Positions 17,937-25,939 of a DNA stretch of 49,504 nucleotides are shown in pieces. The first letter of the stretch is position 1, and every line of letters begins with the position of its first letter. The translations under genes and the position numbers were made by a program. The notes beneath the pieces were generated by a model, which ran no database searches, was not told the origin of the DNA, and worked only from the letters and a program-made list of their open reading frames with translations. This DNA comes from Pseudoalteromonas luteoviolacea NCIMB 1942 (GTDB lineage Bacteria > Pseudomonadota > Gammaproteobacteria > Enterobacterales > Alteromonadaceae), in assembly GCF_001625595.1 (NCBI RefSeq), contig NZ_AUXT01000134.1:1-49504 (forward strand), in the 5' to 3' direction.

Positions 17937-20147
17937 TTATTGGAAAGACGAGAATGTAAGGCTAATTGTGACATCCTTTTGGCTATTAACTTGTAAAAAG
18001 TCCATACCATGCATGGTGTTTTGAGCCCACGCACCATCGGTAAGTATAATATCTTTTTGCCATGATATCAGTGCGATATCATCTAACATCAGTGTGGCTT
18101 CGCCATCAGCTGGTGGGCTATGTAGGAATGTGAGCTTAACTGCCCTTGCCGGCAGGTTTTCAGGCCCTATTACATTTGAGTCTTCGGGCAAGCTAAAGGA
18201 GTGTTCAAACGTTTGCCAGTCATAGTTACCCTCTGCTTTTATTTGTAAAGTTTGCTCTGAGAACACAAGGTTATCTTCAGAGGTTAAAATAGACATTTCG
18301 GCACTTAACGCGCCCGCATTCTCTCCTTTACTGTAGCCATATAAACTCATGTCGTGATAGGCCAAAAGCGTGGAATCTCCAGGCGTAATGGGCATCGTCC
18401 GAATAGTATGTTTGAATGGCATTCTCAAGGGGCGGTTGTCGAATTGCGTTCGCACTAAACACATGCCCTGACGGCCACGGTAGGCACCCGTTAGGCAAGG
18501 TGTAATGTTGTCACTGTCGTTTTCCCAGCGAGAAACTTCGCCGAACTCGTCGTCATTATCCCAATCTTCAAAATCACCAAATAACATTAAATCTCGCCCC
18601 ATGCGCATATCTACAGACTCAGAGCTTTGTATGCTGGTTAAAAACGCATCACTCGGTGCATACGCTCTCAAGTCAACAATATGTTGACCTGCCGGAAGAG
18701 TAACTTGTACAGGGGGGCTGGCTGTCGGTGAAACTGTTTGAGCAAATAGGACTTCTGCAAAGCCTTGCTTGGGTATGACAGCAACATTTGAGTCAGAAAA
18801 CTCCCCAAGTCTACGTATTAAGTAGTCGCTTAAAAAGCCGGTAACCAATTTGGGTTGATAGTCTTCGAGATAGATCGGATACGCACGGGCACTTTTTGTT
18901 TTGGGTTCCAACGATGGATCCACTTCCACAATGACAGCCACACCCAATAAAGTTTCGATACGATTTTGTTCAAAAACAAAGTTTCCCAACCCCAAAAGAG
19001 CTGGAGTACCATTAATTAAACCAAACCCTTGAGCAACGTGTGGGTGGTGAGCAATCATTAGATCAGGGCTTTCAGCACCCAACACGTCAAATCGATTACT
19101 GATGTAGCGAGTCGGAGCGTAAGAATATTCATCACCACCATGAAGCTGTGCAACCGCGTAGTCGCTTTGGGCTATCGTACTTTCCATCGCACTGATGACA
19201 CTGGCTGTATCTGTTAAGTCGGCTGCTCCCCCTTTTTGTCCGCTTGCTATGTAGTCAATAGGGTTATCTTCACCGGTTATCGACGTCGCTGAGATAATCC
19301 CCACGGTAAGACCGTTCACAGTAGTGATAAGAGGTGCAAAGGCTTCACTATCATTATTACCTGCTCCACTGTGCAGTAGTCCTGCTTCTGTGACGTACTT
19401 TAGAGTGTCATCAAGTCCATTTTGCAAATAATCATAAACATGGTTATTACCCAGTGCGACGTAATCTACGCCTATTTCTGTAAGGCCTTGTAGCGTCTCT
19501 GGTAGGGAAAAGAATGCAAATTCTTTCGTTGGGTGCACGCTTACAGGGATGCTGAGAATGGGGGTTTCTAAATTAACTGAAGCAAAGTCAGCACTTTGTA
19601 CTAGAGGTTTGACGTGTTGTGTTAGTGCGATTGCATTCTCAGCAGCCGAACTTGCTCGAATTAATGCATCTTCGACATCCGGTAAAAAATTTCCCATGGT
19701 TATTAACGATTGGTCCATATAACGTCGACCAAACATTGTGTCACCTGCAAAAAATAAACTGACGGATTGCGACGGCTTACTCTCGATATTAAGGTCAAAA
19801 GACTCTGTTTCATCGTCTATTTGCAATGTAGTCAAGTAGCTTTGAAAGCCAGGCTTATTCACGGATATGGTATAGTTGCCTTGTGGTAAGTCAGGCAGCG
19901 GTACTCTCCCTAAATCATCAGATGTATAGGTTGTTCCTGAGATGTTTAAGGTCGCATTTTTAACAATCACACCGGTTGCATCTTTAATGGTCACTGTGAA
20001 TGTTACAGATTGGGCGTTTTCTTTATCTTGTGCAGCTTGCTCTTGCTGCTGGCTTTGAGTAGGGCCTGTCTCATATGGGTCTTCTACAGAACATGCACTA
20101 AGAAGAATGGTTGTTAGAACTAAGGTTATTTTTTTTACTATTTTCAT
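17937..20147 (-). CDS. capA: CapA-type (PGA_cap metallophosphatase-fold) lipoprotein with added beta domains
   Basis: First gene of the operon; 736 residues from ATG at 20147. That start has GGTGAG four bases upstream and gives a short lysine-rich lipoprotein signal; ATG at 20159 would add four residues. The lipobox is LLSAC, with the cysteine at residue 19. A beta-sandwich like carboxypeptidase regulatory domains follows at about 47-121. The CapA/PGA_cap core spans about 127-450 with GDTMFGR, NLETP, LGNNHVYD, HGGDEY, HHPHVAQG and GLGNFVF, the metallophosphatase-type motifs of the family in order. The last 230 residues look like a jelly-roll ligand-binding domain. CapA proteins help polymer transport or attachment at the surface; Bacillus PgsA is about 380 residues, so this one is enlarged at both ends. 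The stop lies 14 bases before the next gene. Confidence 0.9.
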   Translation of the reverse strand: MKIVKKITLVLTTILLSACSVEDPYETGPTQSQQQEQAAQDKENAQSVTFTVTIKDATGVIVKNATLNISGTTYTSDDLGRVPLPDLPQGNYTISVNKPGFQSYLTTLQIDDETESFDLNIESKPSQSVSLFFAGDTMFGRRYMDQSLITMGNFLPDVEDALIRASSAAENAIALTQHVKPLVQSADFASVNLETPILSIPVSVHPTKEFAFFSLPETLQGLTEIGVDYVALGNNHVYDYLQNGLDDTLKYVTEAGLLHSGAGNNDSEAFAPLITTVNGLTVGIISATSITGEDNPIDYIASGQKGGAADLTDTASVISAMESTIAQSDYAVAQLHGGDEYSYAPTRYISNRFDVLGAESPDLMIAHHPHVAQGFGLINGTPALLGLGNFVFEQNRIETLLGVAVIVEVDPSLEPKTKSARAYPIYLEDYQPKLVTGFLSDYLIRRLGEFSDSNVAVIPKQGFAEVLFAQTVSPTASPPVQVTLPAGQHIVDLRAYAPSDAFLTSIQSSESVDMRMGRDLMLFGDFEDWDNDDEFGEVSRWENDSDNITPCLTGAYRGRQGMCLVRTQFDNRPLRMPFKHTIRTMPITPGDSTLLAYHDMSLYGYSKGENAGALSAEMSILTSEDNLVFSEQTLQIKAEGNYDWQTFEHSFSLPEDSNVIGPENLPARAVKLTFLHSPPADGEATLMLDDIALISWQKDIILTDGAWAQNTMHGMDFLQVNSQKDVTISLTFSSFQ

Positions 20148-20187
20148 TGTTCTCACCATTCATTTTAACATTGTTTAGTTATTTAGT

Positions 20188-20217
20188 ATTATAAAGTGCA
20201 ATGGGTTTGGCATGCAA
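20188..20217 (-). promoter_or_regulatory. Candidate sigma-70 promoter of the capA operon
   Basis: On the minus strand a perfect -10 hexamer TATAAT (20188-20193) is preceded at 18 bases by TTGCAT (20212-20217), an imperfect -35. It lies about 40 bases upstream of the capA start and is the best promoter-like match in the divergent region. Confidence 0.5.
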
Positions 20218-20284
20218 TCTTTTCTACCTAGTTAAATACCAAGTTTTTCATATATTTATTGTAGTCCATTACTATTATTTTTGA

Positions 20285-20315
20285 TGGACAAAATATCTGT
20301 CCAAAAATGTTTACA
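20285..20315 (+). promoter_or_regulatory. TyrR-box-like operator plus overlapping inverted repeat
   Basis: TGTCCA-N6-TTTACA at 20298-20315 matches the known TyrR box TGTAAA-N6-TTTACA at ten of twelve positions. The TTTACA half can serve as a -35 element with TATTCT (20334-20339) 18 bases on, so binding would block tyrR transcription, as in the autoregulated E. coli gene. A perfect inverted repeat TGGACA-N7-TGTCCA (20285-20303) overlaps its left half. The site lies in the region shared with the divergent capA operon. Confidence 0.55.
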
Positions 20316-20384
20316 ATTTGCTAGGCTGATGACTATTCTTAGAGTATGATTCGCACAGAGGTAAAAAACCGTTTTGAGGAACAG

Positions 20385-21941
20385 ATGCGTTTAGAGATCC
20401 ATTGCGCCGATCGAATTGGGATTGCACAAGAAATTCTCAATATATTGGTAAATTATCGAGTTGACCTAAAGGGGATTGAGGTTGATTCTGTAAATTGCCG
20501 TATGTATGTCAGTTTTCCGCCGATTGAGTTTGAGCAATTTCAAAAAATCATGCCTGAAATAAGGTTAATTGATGGTGTTGAAGATGTTCGTACTACAGCC
20601 TTTTTGCCTTCAGAGCGCGAGCACAATGAACTAAATACACTTTTGAGTGCATTGCCAGATGGTGTGATATCTATCGATGCAAAAGGTGGTGTTAGGCATT
20701 GTAATGATGCTGCTTGTAGAGACTTAAACTTATCCTTAGATGAAGTGATCGGGACTAGCATTAATGTGTTACTAAAAGGGTTTAATTTTACGCGTTGGTT
20801 AGAAGGTGCAGAAGTACTGGGTCAAACAACACGAGTCGAAGTTGGTGGTGAAGATTATATAGCAGACATCCTTCCAATTGCAGTTCCTCAAGGTGCTGAG
20901 GGTGACGTCCTCGCCGGTGCAGTTATTAATATCAAATCGCAAAGCCGTTTGGGACAACAGGTAAGTGCATTTAGACGCTACGGACAAGAAAGCTTTGCTA
21001 CTATTCATAACCAAAGTACAGCAATGCGGCGAGTTGTTAGAGAAGCACGCAAGATGGCCCAACTTGAAGCGCCCATCTTAATCACTGGTGAAACAGGTAC
21101 TGGTAAAGAGCTGTTAGCTAGGGCCTGCCACTATGCTTCTAATCGCTCATTGAAACCTTTTATTGCCTTGTCTTGTGCTTCTTTGCCTGATGATGTGGCA
21201 GAGTCAGAGCTATTTGGTTACGCCAGCTTTGATGACAATGTGCCTTCTAAGAGGGGAGTATTAGAACAGGCTGATGGTGGTACCGTCTTTCTTGATGAAG
21301 TCGGTGAGATGTCTGAGCAGTTACAGACTAAATTGCTACGCTTTTTACAAGACGGGACTTTCCGCAAGGTAGGTGATGAGAACGAAGTAAAAGTGAATGT
21401 TCGCATTATCGCCGCGACACAAAAAGATTTACCCGCTATGGTGCAAGAAGGGGGATTTCGTGAAGACCTCTATTACAGAATTAATGTACTTACCCTAGAG
21501 ATTGCCCCTTTGCGGGATCGCAAAGCAGATGTTAAACCGCTGGCTGAACACTTTATTCAAAAGTATGCACAACAAAATGGACAAGCTGTGCCTGCATTAC
21601 ACCCTGAGTGCCTAGAGTTTCTGGAGCAATACCCATGGCCCGGAAATGTGCGCCAATTAGAAAATGCCATTTATCGTGCAGTGTCTTTGTTGGATGACAA
21701 AGAGTTGCGCATTGAAAATATGCAGTTGCCTACTTTTACTCATGATTTGGGGTACTTAGAGTCTGATTTTGAGGGAACGTTAGAGCAAGCCGTGAAACGT
21801 TTTGAAGCAACGTTATTGAGGAAACTATATCCCGCTTACCCAAGTTCTAGGCAGTTAGCTAAGCGATTGGGCTTGAGCCATACAGCAGTTGCCAATAAAT
21901 TGCGAGAGTACGGCATCAACCGTAAAACGGTAAAAGTTTAA
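20385..21941 (+). CDS. tyrR: TyrR/PhhR-family aromatic amino acid regulator
   Basis: 518 residues from ATG at 20385, which has GAGGA four bases upstream and aligns with the E. coli TyrR N-terminus (MRLE-x-H/F-C-x-D-R). The longest frame starts at 20346, inside the expected promoter, and is rejected. Domains in order: ACT-like ligand domain (about 1-72), PAS domain (about 80-180), AAA+ sigma-54-activator-type ATPase with Walker A GETGTGKE at 235-242 and Walker B TVFLDE near 300, and a C-terminal helix-turn-helix (about 485-518). The GAFTGA loop that contacts sigma-54 is absent; the equivalent stretch reads GYASFDDN, as expected for TyrR, which acts on sigma-70 promoters. It probably senses tyrosine, phenylalanine or tryptophan. 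It is divergent from the capsule-like operon. Confidence 0.95.
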   Translation: MRLEIHCADRIGIAQEILNILVNYRVDLKGIEVDSVNCRMYVSFPPIEFEQFQKIMPEIRLIDGVEDVRTTAFLPSEREHNELNTLLSALPDGVISIDAKGGVRHCNDAACRDLNLSLDEVIGTSINVLLKGFNFTRWLEGAEVLGQTTRVEVGGEDYIADILPIAVPQGAEGDVLAGAVINIKSQSRLGQQVSAFRRYGQESFATIHNQSTAMRRVVREARKMAQLEAPILITGETGTGKELLARACHYASNRSLKPFIALSCASLPDDVAESELFGYASFDDNVPSKRGVLEQADGGTVFLDEVGEMSEQLQTKLLRFLQDGTFRKVGDENEVKVNVRIIAATQKDLPAMVQEGGFREDLYYRINVLTLEIAPLRDRKADVKPLAEHFIQKYAQQNGQAVPALHPECLEFLEQYPWPGNVRQLENAIYRAVSLLDDKELRIENMQLPTFTHDLGYLESDFEGTLEQAVKRFEATLLRKLYPAYPSSRQLAKRLGLSHTAVANKLREYGINRKTVKV

Positions 21942-21951
21942 CAGTCCAATT

Positions 21952-21982
21952 TACCAAGGAGTAGCCGCGCTACTTCTTGGTA
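21952..21982. terminator. Long hairpin at the convergent tyrR / secreted-protein boundary
   Basis: TACCAAGGAGTAGC and GCTACTTCTTGGTA form a 14-pair stem (one G-U) with a three-base loop. It starts 11 bases after the tyrR stop and covers the stop of the convergent gene. No T tract follows, so it may act as an RNA end protector as much as a terminator. Confidence 0.5.
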
Positions 21983-22464
21983 CCCATATTTCTTGTTACA
22001 CCATCCAGCCTTACTGACTTTATACCAGATTCTTCGAAATGAACGTCGATGCTGACGTTATTACGCGATAAAAAATAGTCCACATTATTCAAGGTTAAGA
22101 TATAGTCGCCCCTTACTCGCGAGCTAAATGCCCTTTTCGATAGCTTAAGATTGTGTTGACCAATTTTCCATTCAAACTCTTCAATGTAACCTGCGTTGAA
22201 TTCTTGGATCCATACTTTTGAGCCGTCTTTACTCAAAGTTAGCGCAATAGAATAAGACTCGGGTAGTTGAGACATTGAATATGATTTTTTGCCAATGCGA
22301 AACTTCTGGTTGTTGGCATTCCAACCAAATCCAAAATCGAAGTTCTTTTCTACCCCTGTTGGGTAAGTAACGACACCTTGCCCATTTACGTCAAAATCTG
22401 CAATTGCATTAAAGCTGAAACAAATAGAAGAAATAAAAAAGCCAAGTTTGAATATATTATTCAT
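21970..22464 (-). CDS. Small secreted protein of unknown function
   Basis: 164 residues from ATG at 22464; a GTG two codons earlier at 22470 gives the longest frame. A hydrophobic signal peptide is followed by ADFDVNGQG, with likely cleavage after NAIA. The mature part is beta-rich and has no cysteines or recognisable catalytic residues; blocks such as FDFGFGWNANNQKFRIGKKSY and DYILTLNNVDYFL give no family name. Neither start has a clear Shine-Dalgarno. It converges on tyrR. Periplasmic or extracellular location is inferred from the signal peptide only. Confidence 0.7.
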   Translation of the reverse strand: MNNIFKLGFFISSICFSFNAIADFDVNGQGVVTYPTGVEKNFDFGFGWNANNQKFRIGKKSYSMSQLPESYSIALTLSKDGSKVWIQEFNAGYIEEFEWKIGQHNLKLSKRAFSSRVRGDYILTLNNVDYFLSRNNVSIDVHFEESGIKSVRLDGVTRNMGTKK

Positions 22465-22628
22465 AAACACACACTGATTCTGAAGTTACTGAAAACTTAA
22501 TTCAGTTTCTAAAATTAAGCAAGTAGCCGAATTTAAAGAGAAAGTGAATTAGCTTACTGAACACGCTTGTTGCTACTAAGAGCTATGATACACTGGCTCA
22601 ACAATTTACTGGTTAGACCATTTGAAAC

Positions 22629-23168
22629 ATGAATTTATATTTTCGATTATTGCTATTGTTTTGGAAAATTAAAAAGAACAAAACCTATGAGGGAATGCTA
22701 GACCCGACAACAATTGACTTTAGAGCACTGCCAAGTGATTGTGACATAAATCTTCATCTGACCAACTCTCGTTATTTAGCCATGATGGATATTGCTCGAA
22801 CTTGGATGACCGAGCGAATTGGCTTGCTTGGCAAGATTTTAAAAAAGAAGTGGTTTCCAATAGTGAATGCAACGGCTATTACCTATATCCGTGACATTAA
22901 ACCATTACAAAAATTTTCTGTTACGACACAAGTTGTTGGCTGGGATCATAAGTACTTTTACATCGAGCAGAAGTTTCACTCTCCGAGCGGGCTGCACGCT
23001 ATTGCTTACGTACGAGGCGTTTTTAAAAGTAGAAAAGGGGTTGTCGCTGTAGATGACCTACTAGCACTCGCCGGGTTTGATGGTGAAGTACCTACTTTGC
23101 CTGATGAAGTAGTTCATTGGAAAGAGATGTTAGAACAAAAGAAAGTGAATAACAAAAAGGCCACTTAA
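22629..23168 (+). CDS. Hotdog-fold acyl-CoA thioesterase family protein (THEM6-like)
   Basis: 179 residues. The 4HBT/THEM6-type motif D-x-N-x-H-x-x-N-x-x-Y is present as D39, N41, H43, N46 and Y49, followed by the long hotdog helix (YLAMMDIARTWM). The first 12 residues are hydrophobic, so the protein may be membrane-associated like THEM6. The family hydrolyses acyl-CoA or acyl-ACP thioesters; the substrate cannot be told. Length is usual for the family. It is a single gene whose stop lies inside the palindrome that terminates ompW from the other side. Confidence 0.8.
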   Translation: MNLYFRLLLLFWKIKKNKTYEGMLDPTTIDFRALPSDCDINLHLTNSRYLAMMDIARTWMTERIGLLGKILKKKWFPIVNATAITYIRDIKPLQKFSVTTQVVGWDHKYFYIEQKFHSPSGLHAIAYVRGVFKSRKGVVAVDDLLALAGFDGEVPTLPDEVVHWKEMLEQKKVNNKKAT

Positions 23169-23174
23169 GTGGCC
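23151..23174 (-). terminator. Rho-independent terminator of ompW
   Basis: The 16-base perfect palindrome GGCCACTTAAGTGGCC (23159-23174) is followed on the minus strand by TTTTTGTT. It overlaps the end of the convergent thioesterase gene. Confidence 0.7.
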
Positions 23175-23207
23175 AAGGGGATTGAGGTTGCGATCCCTGC
23201 TAAATTT

Positions 23208-23225
23208 GCTGCCCTTGCGGGCAGC
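23208..23225. terminator. GC-rich hairpin between thioesterase gene and ompW
   Basis: GCTGCCC and GGGCAGC form a seven-pair stem with loop TTGC, nine bases before the ompW stop codon on the plus strand. No T run follows on either strand, so it is probably an accessory RNA-end structure. Confidence 0.4.
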
Positions 23226-23233
23226 TACCGTAC

Positions 23234-23884
23234 TTAGAACTTGTATTTTGCACCAATCATTGCAACAAACGGGTCTATTTCTACATCTGAAGTCAGTGCT
23301 TGAACGCCATTTGCATAGACTGTCGCATCAGTATCTATGTCCATTTTAGATACCATGACATGCAAACCCCATTTGTCATTAATCTCGTAGTTAAAGCCCA
23401 CTTGTAGTGCTAATCCAAATGAGTTGTCTAAATCTACTTTCACATCATCGGTTTGTAAAGTTTGCTTTAACGCTGCACTTGCTTCTTCATCAAAGAATAC
23501 TGTGTAGTTTAAACCTGCGCCGATAAAAGGACGGAATTTAGCACTTGCGTCGAAAAAGTGGTACTGAGCGAGCAGTGTTGGTGGTAAATGTTTAATCTTA
23601 GCTATATCGTTACCAGCCAATCCACCTTGCCCTTCAACGGTGTGAGAAAAAGGGGTTGCGGCTACAAGTTCGAACACAATGTTGTCATTGAATTGGTAGT
23701 CGAAAGTAATACCAAGCTGTGTGTCTGAGTCTGCCGACAGTCCGAGTGCTGTATTTTCTTTAATAGCAGATGCGCTATCGGCTGGGTTAACGTGAATCGC
23801 ACCAACGTTAACGCTAAATTGAGCTTGTGCAAGTGGCGCAGTTACTAGCAGGGTTGAAAGTAATGCAGCTGTTAATTTATTCAT
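23234..23884 (-). CDS. ompW: OmpW-family outer membrane protein
   Basis: 216 residues from ATG at 23884. The longest frame starts two codons earlier at 23890, but AGGAG touches that ATG directly and sits six bases before the second, so the second is preferred. A signal peptide ends in AQA/QF. The mature protein shows the eight-strand OmpW pattern: VNVGAIHVNP at the start, TFDYQFNDNIVFELVAATPF, LPPTLLAQYHF, RPFIGAGLNYTVFFDE and a terminal GAKYKF with the C-terminal Phe needed for barrel assembly. OmpW proteins are small porin-like barrels for hydrophobic or small compounds and are often controlled by oxygen. FNR-like and palindromic sites lie upstream. Confidence 0.92.
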   Translation of the reverse strand: MNKLTAALLSTLLVTAPLAQAQFSVNVGAIHVNPADSASAIKENTALGLSADSDTQLGITFDYQFNDNIVFELVAATPFSHTVEGQGGLAGNDIAKIKHLPPTLLAQYHFFDASAKFRPFIGAGLNYTVFFDEEASAALKQTLQTDDVKVDLDNSFGLALQVGFNYEINDKWGLHVMVSKMDIDTDATVYANGVQALTSDVEIDPFVAMIGAKYKF

Positions 23885-23986
23885 TTTCATCTCCTGAACC
23901 TATGCAAGGTAAATCTTTTTGATGTGCCCATATTAAGGGGAAGAAGAAATTGAAAAACTGTTCTAGATCAACTTTACTTTGTCAGG

Positions 23987-24004
23987 TTTCAGAAATATCT
24001 GAAA
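23987..24004. promoter_or_regulatory. Perfect 18-bp palindromic operator candidate
   Basis: TTTCAGA-AATA-TCTGAAA is a perfect inverted repeat in the region between divergent ompW and dapE, about 100 bases upstream of ompW and 170 upstream of dapE. The seven-base arms and short AT spacer are typical of dimeric regulator sites. The regulator is unknown. Confidence 0.45.
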
Positions 24005-24006
24005 GT

Positions 24007-24020
24007 TTGATTTAGATTAA
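24007..24020. promoter_or_regulatory. FNR-box-like site
   Basis: TTGAT-TTAG-ATTAA differs from the FNR consensus TTGAT-N4-ATCAA by one base. It lies about 123 bases upstream of ompW. ompW is FNR-controlled in E. coli, which makes the match plausible, but 14-bp AT-rich matches also arise by chance. Confidence 0.35.
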
Positions 24021-24173
24021 GTTTTCACATTTTTGCAAGTAATGTCTAAGTGCGTACATCTGCTAAAGCACCACATAAAATCTATTTGAGTAATAAAATT
24101 GCCATCAACTAGACATATACCGGACATTTTTAAGTCGTTTAATGGACTAAAATAGGTTGAATGGCAAATCGTG

Positions 24174-25346
24174 ATGTCTCACCCACTGCAAACTTCTACA
24201 GGATCTTATTCATCGACTGTCGATGTATTAAGGTATTTGATACAAGCTCGTTCGATTACGCCACATGATGCGGGTACCCTAAGTTTTCTTGAATCTCAAC
24301 TTAAAAAGCAGGGCTTTTCGGTGGAGCAATTCGTGTGTAATGGTGTAAAAAACCTCATTGCAAAACGGCATTTTGGTGATGGTCCAACGCTTGCTTATTC
24401 AGGTCATGTTGATGTGGTGCCGGCACAGCCAGAAGGCTGGCTTGTGGATCCATTTTCTGGTCAGGTTATCGATGGGGTAATGTATGGTCGCGGTGCTGCT
24501 GATATGAAAGGATCGATAGCAGCGATGTTGAATGCGACTCGGCATTTTTGTGTGGCAGCGAACCCGTGTGCAGGCACCTTTTACTGGCTCATTACATCCG
24601 ATGAAGAAGGTGAGGCTGAATATGGCTCTTTAGAAATTGCTCAGTATTTACAAAGTAAAGGCGTAAGATTAGATGCTTGTTTAGTTGGTGAACCAACGTC
24701 AAACAAAACCGTAGGCGACACCATCAAAAATGGTCGCAGGGGCGCTATTTCAGGACGTTTAACAATTTATGGTAAAGCTGGGCATGTTGCATACCCTGAA
24801 AAAGCTATAAATGCAGCGCATATTGCCGGAGAGTTAGTAACAAAGCTTACCACTCTTAACTGGCTGAAAGATGTCCCCGGATCTCAAACTACGCTTCAAG
24901 TAACTGGCATTACAGTACCCAATATTGTTGATAACCTAGTACCTGCGAGCTGTGAAGTGACATTTAATATTCGCTACAGCCATGCATATAAAAGTCAGGA
25001 AGTATGCGAAATAGTTGAGTCTTTGACTCAACAAGCAAAATTTGCTGCCCAGTTACAATGGGAGCGGCCTTGTGAATCTTTTTATACAGGTAAAAAAGAC
25101 GACAACTGTTTTCTTTCGCTTGTTGAACATGCAATATCTAAGGAGATAGGTCATTTTCCTGCTTTAAGTACCGCTGGTGGTACTTCAGATGGACGCTTCT
25201 TTGCAAATGATGATACACAGGTCGTCGAATGTGGCGTTAAGAACGAATCTATTCACCAAGTAAATGAGCATGTCTCAATTGCGGATTTGGACATAATAGA
25301 GTCGATCTACTTACGTATTCTGCAAGATTTTTTTGAGACTAAATAA
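24174..25346 (+). CDS. dapE: Succinyl-diaminopimelate desuccinylase (M20 family, DapE)
   Basis: 390 residues from ATG at 24174 (GTG at 24171 adds one residue). M20 zinc-peptidase motifs are complete: SGHVDVVP near residue 77, GRGAADMKGS with the bridging Asp near 110, SDEEGEAEYG with the catalytic and metal-binding glutamates near 143, GEPTSN, NGRRG, and the late His in NESIHQVNEHVS. STAGGTSDGRF and VGDTIKNGRRG match the DapE subgroup well. The enzyme cleaves N-succinyl-LL-2,6-diaminopimelate to succinate and LL-DAP for lysine and peptidoglycan synthesis. It stands alone. A relative acting on another acyl-amino acid cannot be fully excluded. Confidence 0.88.
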   Translation: MSHPLQTSTGSYSSTVDVLRYLIQARSITPHDAGTLSFLESQLKKQGFSVEQFVCNGVKNLIAKRHFGDGPTLAYSGHVDVVPAQPEGWLVDPFSGQVIDGVMYGRGAADMKGSIAAMLNATRHFCVAANPCAGTFYWLITSDEEGEAEYGSLEIAQYLQSKGVRLDACLVGEPTSNKTVGDTIKNGRRGAISGRLTIYGKAGHVAYPEKAINAAHIAGELVTKLTTLNWLKDVPGSQTTLQVTGITVPNIVDNLVPASCEVTFNIRYSHAYKSQEVCEIVESLTQQAKFAAQLQWERPCESFYTGKKDDNCFLSLVEHAISKEIGHFPALSTAGGTSDGRFFANDDTQVVECGVKNESIHQVNEHVSIADLDIIESIYLRILQDFFETK

Positions 25347-25352
25347 TAGAGA

Positions 25353-25379
25353 TTGGTGTGCGAGCCTAAAGCACACCAA
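25353..25379. terminator. Hairpin between convergent dapE and the anchored helical protein gene
   Basis: TTGGTGTGC and GCACACCAA form a nine-pair stem with a nine-base loop between the two stop codons. There is no strong T run on either side; it may serve both transcripts weakly. Confidence 0.5.
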
Positions 25380-25387
25380 ATTAAATG

Positions 25388-25939
25388 CTACCGTTGTGCT
25401 TTTAGCTCTTTTTCTAAATGCGCTTTCATTTCTTTTAGTGCTGCAATTTTTTCCCTCGCTTCGGTTAGCTGCGACTGAGGAAGACCTACATTAACTCCTT
25501 TTTGGAGTAGTTGGGATAGCCGCTCAACCTTTTTATCAACGGCAGCAATATAGTCTTTTTTTATTGTTTGCTCTTGCTCAAGTAAAAAGTCGTTATAATT
25601 CTCATGATCACTCAGATCGCCACGATATCTCGGCGCAGAACCTGCCTTAGCAGCATGTGTTATAGGCGGAATATACATATTCTCTTGTGATGTTAATTTG
25701 GTGGAGGGCTGCGATGCAACGGCAAGCTTGGTATTGAGTGTGGGAAGACGCTTTTGTTGTATGGATATTTCGTTTGTAGCAGCGGGTGTGAACAGTTGAG
25801 TGCTTTCAGGTTTTGCAGAGTCTGAATTTTGTAAAGGTTCACTTTCCAGCGGTTTGATGGTGGCGTTAGCCAACCACCATACCAAAGTGATAATGCAGCT
25901 AAACAATATTAAGCAAAATACGAATTTCACCTGATTCAT
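25388..25939 (-). CDS. Membrane-anchored helical protein, third gene of a phospholipase cassette
   Basis: 183 residues. One N-terminal membrane segment (about 5-27) is followed by a polar, low-complexity linker (about 30-110) and a C-terminal charged helical part (about 115-183) likely to form a coiled coil. No family is recognised. The layout (inner-membrane anchor, variable linker, helical periplasmic domain) is like that of lipase-specific foldases, but the known foldase motif is not seen. Its start overlaps the stop of the parvulin-like gene by four bases (ATGA), so the two are translationally coupled. A helper role for secretion or folding of the phospholipase is inferred from context only. 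Confidence 0.7.
   Translation of the reverse strand: MNQVKFVFCLILFSCIITLVWWLANATIKPLESEPLQNSDSAKPESTQLFTPAATNEISIQQKRLPTLNTKLAVASQPSTKLTSQENMYIPPITHAAKAGSAPRYRGDLSDHENYNDFLLEQEQTIKKDYIAAVDKKVERLSQLLQKGVNVGLPQSQLTEAREKIAALKEMKAHLEKELKAQR

Noticed and set aside
20346..20384. Upstream ATG for tyrR
   Set aside because: It lies at the expected transcription start; ATG at 20385 has GAGGA and matches the E. coli TyrR N-terminus.
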